This document shows positions 7,264 to 9,783 of a stretch of DNA of 9,783 nucleotides, piece by piece (positions within the stretch are counted from its first letter, which is position 1; each line of letters opens with the position of its first letter). A program made the position numbers and the translations under genes. Origin of the DNA: Chloroflexota bacterium (GTDB lineage Bacteria; Chloroflexota; UBA5177; JANWHV01); NCBI GenBank assembly GCA_025450375.1, contig JANWHO010000273.1, forward strand, positions 1 to 9,783, in the 5' to 3' direction. Below the pieces are notes generated by a model. That model ran no database searches. It saw only the letters and a list, made by a program, of their open reading frames with translations, and was not told the DNA's origin.

Positions 7264-7459
7264 GCAGGGGAGGGGCGGGCACGCATCAAGGGCGTGGCCG
7301 AGAGCGCCAGTAGGAGCGAGTGGCCGCCAAGCTGATCAAAAGCAATCCCGCACTCACGGGGCACGAAAAGATACGTCTGTTCGTTGATCCCGAGAGAGCC
7401 CTATGTTATGCTGTGAAACAAGAGCGTTACGCCACGATACATGCGAATGGACCCAACGG
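7264..7459 (+). other. Intergenic gap between the mannosidase operon and the sensor gene
   Basis: This is the only gap of note in the window. It contains a purine-rich stretch just after the GH2 stop and a candidate promoter near its right end. The only stem I see is weak: CCCG at 7347-7350 with CGGG at 7357-7360 and a 6-nt loop, without a T tract. No convincing intrinsic terminator, tRNA or small gene is visible, so read-through from the operon into the sensor gene cannot be ruled out. Confidence 0.6.
7384..7412 (+). promoter_or_regulatory. Candidate sigma70-type promoter for the sensor gene
   Basis: TTGATC at 7384-7389 and TATGCT at 7407-7412 are separated by exactly 17 nt, each matching 4 of 6 bases of the classical -35 and -10 boxes. 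Transcription would begin near 7419, leaving a leader of about 40 nt before the ATG at 7460. The position fits a separate transcription unit for the sensor gene. It is a visual match only. Confidence 0.4.
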
Positions 7460-9783
7460 ATGACTATGCCGCAAGAATCCACTGCCCCAGTACCGGGATC
7501 CACTGACGAACGTGACTACTTTGGCATTGCCCAGGCCGCCGACTTGTTGGGCGTCAGCCGAGTGAGCGTCTGGCGCTGGATCAATGCGGGCTACCTCCCC
7601 GCGGCCCGGTTGGGGCAGCGGACGACGCGTATTCGGCGCCAGGATCTGGAGTGGCTTCTGGACGAGCGCGCGACCGCCAAACCCCGATCATGGGTCGCTC
7701 GGGGCACGAGGGTAGACGCCGGTCAGCGCCGGAGCGCCGCGCCGAGGATCGACTGGCGCGGCATGGATCCGCCCGAGCATTTCGTGCAGTTCTACGACGT
7801 GGATGCTTTCCTCCTTGACGCGGTCAAGGACTTCGTCGGCGCCACTCTGCGCGCCGGCGATGCCGCGGTGGTGATCGCGACGGCTGCCCACCGTTCTGGT
7901 CTGGAGGATCGCCTGCGAGCCGACGGGCTGGACCTGGACGCCACGCAAGCCGATGGTCGATACGTTTTCCTGGACGCGGACGAGATGCTGGCGTTCATCA
8001 TGGACGAGGGAAGGCCGGAACCCGGGCGATTCACCGATGTGGTGGGGGGCGTTATCACGCGGGCTTCCGAGGGCGGGCGCCGTGTGCGCGCGTTCGGTGA
8101 GATGGTGGCGCTTCTAGCGGTGGAGGGGAACTACGCGGCCGCCGTTCGCCTGGAAGAGCTCTGGAATGATCTGAGGGCACGGCTCCCCTTCGCGCTTTTC
8201 TGCGCCTATCCCCTGGAGAGCCTGAATGGAGAGACCGGAGCCGCCGCGATTGGTGATGTGTGCGCGGCCCACGCCCGCGTCATCCCCGCCGAGAGCTATA
8301 CGGCACTTCCCACCACCGATGACCGCCTCCGTGCTATCGCGATGTTGCAGCAGCAGGCGCGCGGGCTCGAAGCAGCGCGGTTGGCGGCGAGCGCCGCTCG
8401 CGATGAGGCGGAGGCAGCGCGGAAGCGGCTGGCCATGGCCCAGGAAGCGGGACACATCGGCACCTTTGAGTGGGACACCACAACTGGCCAGGTTACCTGG
8501 ACCACGCAGCTTGAGGCCCTCTACGGTCTCATGCCGGGGACGTTCGGCGGCACGTATGACCACTGGTTGCGCCTCGTCCATCCCCTCGACCGGGACGGCA
8601 TGGACGAGGCGGTGCGAGGGACAGCGCCGGACAATGGCGGCCTCGCCACGACGTTCCGGGTAATCTGGCCCGACGGCAGCGTCCGAATTCTTTCCGCCCA
8701 GGGAACGATTGTCCGGGACGAGGCCGGCATCCCGACTCGGGTGGTCGGGGTGAACATTGATGTGACCGAACGCGCCCGCGCCGAAGCCTTGTTGAGCGGG
8801 CAGAAGCAAATACTTGAAGCGATCGCCACGGGGGCGGCGCTGGCTGACGTGCTCACCGCCTTAATCCGCCTGATCGAGGACCAATCCGATGGCATGCTCT
8901 GCTCGATTCTCGTCCGCGACCCCGAATGTGAGCGGTTCAACCTCGGCCTCGCCCCCAGTCTTCCGGACAGCTTCATCGATTCGCTCGCGCACGCCCCGAT
9001 TACGCCGCTGTACTTCGGACCCTGCGGCAGGGCCGCGCATCTTGGGGTGAACGTCATCGTCGAGGATGTCGCCACCGACCACCGCTGGGAGGGCCAATGG
9101 CGCCCCCTGGCCTTGAGCCACGGCCTTCGTACCTGCTATTCCATCCCCATCGTGGCTGCCGGAGGCAATATCCTTGGATCCTTTGGCATGTACTACCGTG
9201 AGCCCCGCGACCCGAAGCCGCCGAACCTCCAGTTGATTGAAACCGCCACCCATCTGGCGGGTATCGCCATCGCGCGCAAGCGGGCTGACGATGCCTTGCG
9301 CGAGGAAACCGAGACTCTGGAGACCATTAACCACGTCGGGAGGCTACTGACGGCGGAACTTGATCTGGAGGCCCTGGCGCAGGCGGTAACCGATGCCGCG
9401 ACAGCTCTGAGCGGGGCCCAGGTCGGCGCCTTCTTCTACAATAGCGTTGATGAGCGTGGAGACGCCTACCAACTCTACGCGCTCGCCGGAGCGCGCCGGG
9501 AGGATTTCACCCACTACCCTATTCCACGGAATACCGCCATCTTCGGTCCCACCTTTCGGGGCGAGGGAGTTGTACGGCTGGATGACGTGACCGAGGATCC
9601 GCGCTACGGGCTGAACGCGCCATATCATGGCTTACCGCCGGGACACCTTCCGGTGCGAAGTTATCTCGCGGTGCCCGTGATCGCCAGGTCGGGCCAGGTG
9701 ATCGGCGGCCTCTTCATGGGCCACTCCGGGCGGGGTATCTTCACGGCGCGAGCCGAGCGGCTGGTCAGCGGGCTGGCTGCCCA
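7460..9783 (+). CDS. HTH-MEDS-PAS-GAF-GAF signalling protein, probable sensor kinase (3' end missing)
   Basis: The frame is open from ATG 7460 to the right edge, giving 774 residues without a stop. Domains in order: an excisionase/MerR-like helix-turn-helix at about 20-70 (FGIAQAADLLGVSRVSVWRW, then RIRRQDLEWLL); a MEDS sensory domain at about 104-277 (HFVQFYDVDAFLLDAV, RAFGEMVALLAVEGNYAAA, LEELWNDL, FALFCAYPL); an Ala/Arg/Glu-rich coiled coil at about 290-330; a PAS_3-type domain at about 330-440 ending in GVNIDVTERARAE; a first GAF at about 448-605 (PCGRAAHLG, LRTCYSIPI); and a second GAF from about 620 (PTFRGEGVVRLDDVTEDPRYG, VRSYLAVPV). PAS/GAF chains of this kind normally lead to a histidine kinase or other output domain, which would lie past the edge. 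HTH plus MEDS is the layout of the regulator DcmR. The start is uncertain because no strong ribosome site is visible; ATG 7466 and ATG 7403 are alternatives. The ligand is unknown. Confidence 0.85.
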   Translation, partial: MTMPQESTAPVPGSTDERDYFGIAQAADLLGVSRVSVWRWINAGYLPAARLGQRTTRIRRQDLEWLLDERATAKPRSWVARGTRVDAGQRRSAAPRIDWRGMDPPEHFVQFYDVDAFLLDAVKDFVGATLRAGDAAVVIATAAHRSGLEDRLRADGLDLDATQADGRYVFLDADEMLAFIMDEGRPEPGRFTDVVGGVITRASEGGRRVRAFGEMVALLAVEGNYAAAVRLEELWNDLRARLPFALFCAYPLESLNGETGAAAIGDVCAAHARVIPAESYTALPTTDDRLRAIAMLQQQARGLEAARLAASAARDEAEAARKRLAMAQEAGHIGTFEWDTTTGQVTWTTQLEALYGLMPGTFGGTYDHWLRLVHPLDRDGMDEAVRGTAPDNGGLATTFRVIWPDGSVRILSAQGTIVRDEAGIPTRVVGVNIDVTERARAEALLSGQKQILEAIATGAALADVLTALIRLIEDQSDGMLCSILVRDPECERFNLGLAPSLPDSFIDSLAHAPITPLYFGPCGRAAHLGVNVIVEDVATDHRWEGQWRPLALSHGLRTCYSIPIVAAGGNILGSFGMYYREPRDPKPPNLQLIETATHLAGIAIARKRADDALREETETLETINHVGRLLTAELDLEALAQAVTDAATALSGAQVGAFFYNSVDERGDAYQLYALAGARREDFTHYPIPRNTAIFGPTFRGEGVVRLDDVTEDPRYGLNAPYHGLPPGHLPVRSYLAVPVIARSGQVIGGLFMGHSGRGIFTARAERLVSGLAA
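7517..7669 (+). other. Helix-turn-helix DNA-binding domain within the sensor protein
   Basis: Residues 20-70 match the excisionase/MerR-type winged helix: a tyrosine-led first helix, AADLLGVSRVSVWRWINAG as the helix-turn-helix, then a basic wing (RLGQRTTRIRR) and a closing helix. It implies that the receptor, or a processed N-terminal part of it, can bind DNA. It is not by itself a sign of phage or a mobile element. Confidence 0.75.
7769..8290 (+). other. MEDS sensory domain within the sensor protein
   Basis: Residues 104-277 carry the hallmark run of the MEDS family (methanogen/methylotroph DcmR sensory domain): an HFVQFY start, AGDAAVVIATAAHR, a DADEMLAFIMDEG segment, the strongly conserved RAFGEMVALL, and a final LPFALFCAYPLE. 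The family is thought to sense small molecules, including halogenated or C1 compounds in the case of DcmR. The ligand here cannot be inferred. Confidence 0.8.

Noticed and set aside
7347..7360. Small hairpin CCCG-6 nt-CGGG considered as a terminator for the mannosidase operon
   Set aside because: The stem is only 4 bp with no T tract after it, too weak to call.
7403..7459. Upstream in-frame ATG at 7403 as the start of the sensor protein
   Set aside because: It would overlap the candidate -10 box and add a Cys-rich segment (MLCCETRALRHD) unlike the family; kept only as an alternative.
7441..7506. Short 21-codon ATG frame overlapping the start of the sensor gene, considered as a leader peptide
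   Set aside because: It has no ribosome site and no recognisable leader features; such short frames arise by chance.
7517..7669. Excisionase-like helix-turn-helix as a sign of an integrated element
   Set aside because: The domain continues in frame into a MEDS sensory protein, and no integrase, attachment repeats or tRNA gene are visible nearby.

Overview
The window is GC-rich and densely coded, and every gene I can support lies on the + strand. It holds five tightly packed genes (1 to 7263) that look like one operon, then a 196-base gap, then the first 774 codons of a large signalling protein that runs off the right edge. The base composition, clear Shine-Dalgarno sites, a peptide-class ABC transporter beside glycoside hydrolases, and a MEDS-PAS-GAF-GAF sensor all suit a Chloroflexota lineage such as the Thermomicrobia. 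That placement is an impression from family flavour, not a demonstrated assignment.

Region 1 (1-2886) is an Opp/Dpp-type (peptide/nickel class) ABC importer. It has the C-type permease, cut by the left edge, followed by a D-type and an F-type ATPase. The partner B-type permease and the substrate-binding protein are not visible and would be expected upstream. Region 2 (2888-7263) encodes a GH38 alpha-mannosidase and a compact GH2 beta-mannosidase-like enzyme. Neither has a signal peptide, so both should be cytoplasmic. The junctions are very tight: 17 nt between permease and D-type ATPase, then TGA-G-ATG twice, then an ATGA overlap. This implies co-transcription and probably translational coupling.

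Together these five genes suggest uptake of mannose-containing oligosaccharides through a transporter of the class usually labelled oligopeptide, followed by removal of alpha-mannosyl and then beta-mannosyl residues in the cytoplasm. A Man-alpha/Man-beta-GlcNAc N-glycan core or a mixed mannoside would fit. The substrate is inferred from gene neighbourhood and enzyme families only.

Region 3 (7264-7459) is the only notable non-coding stretch. It carries a candidate sigma70-type promoter (TTGATC, 17 nt, TATGCT) and no convincing terminator. Region 4 (7460 to the end) encodes an N-terminal excisionase/MerR-like helix-turn-helix fused to a MEDS sensory domain, a coiled coil, a PAS domain and two GAF domains, open at the right edge. 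A DcmR-like DNA-binding/MEDS regulator is thus joined to what looks like the front end of a sensor kinase. This and the transporter-mannosidase operon are the two most interesting things here. I saw no RNA genes, mobile elements, CRISPR arrays or long repeats.
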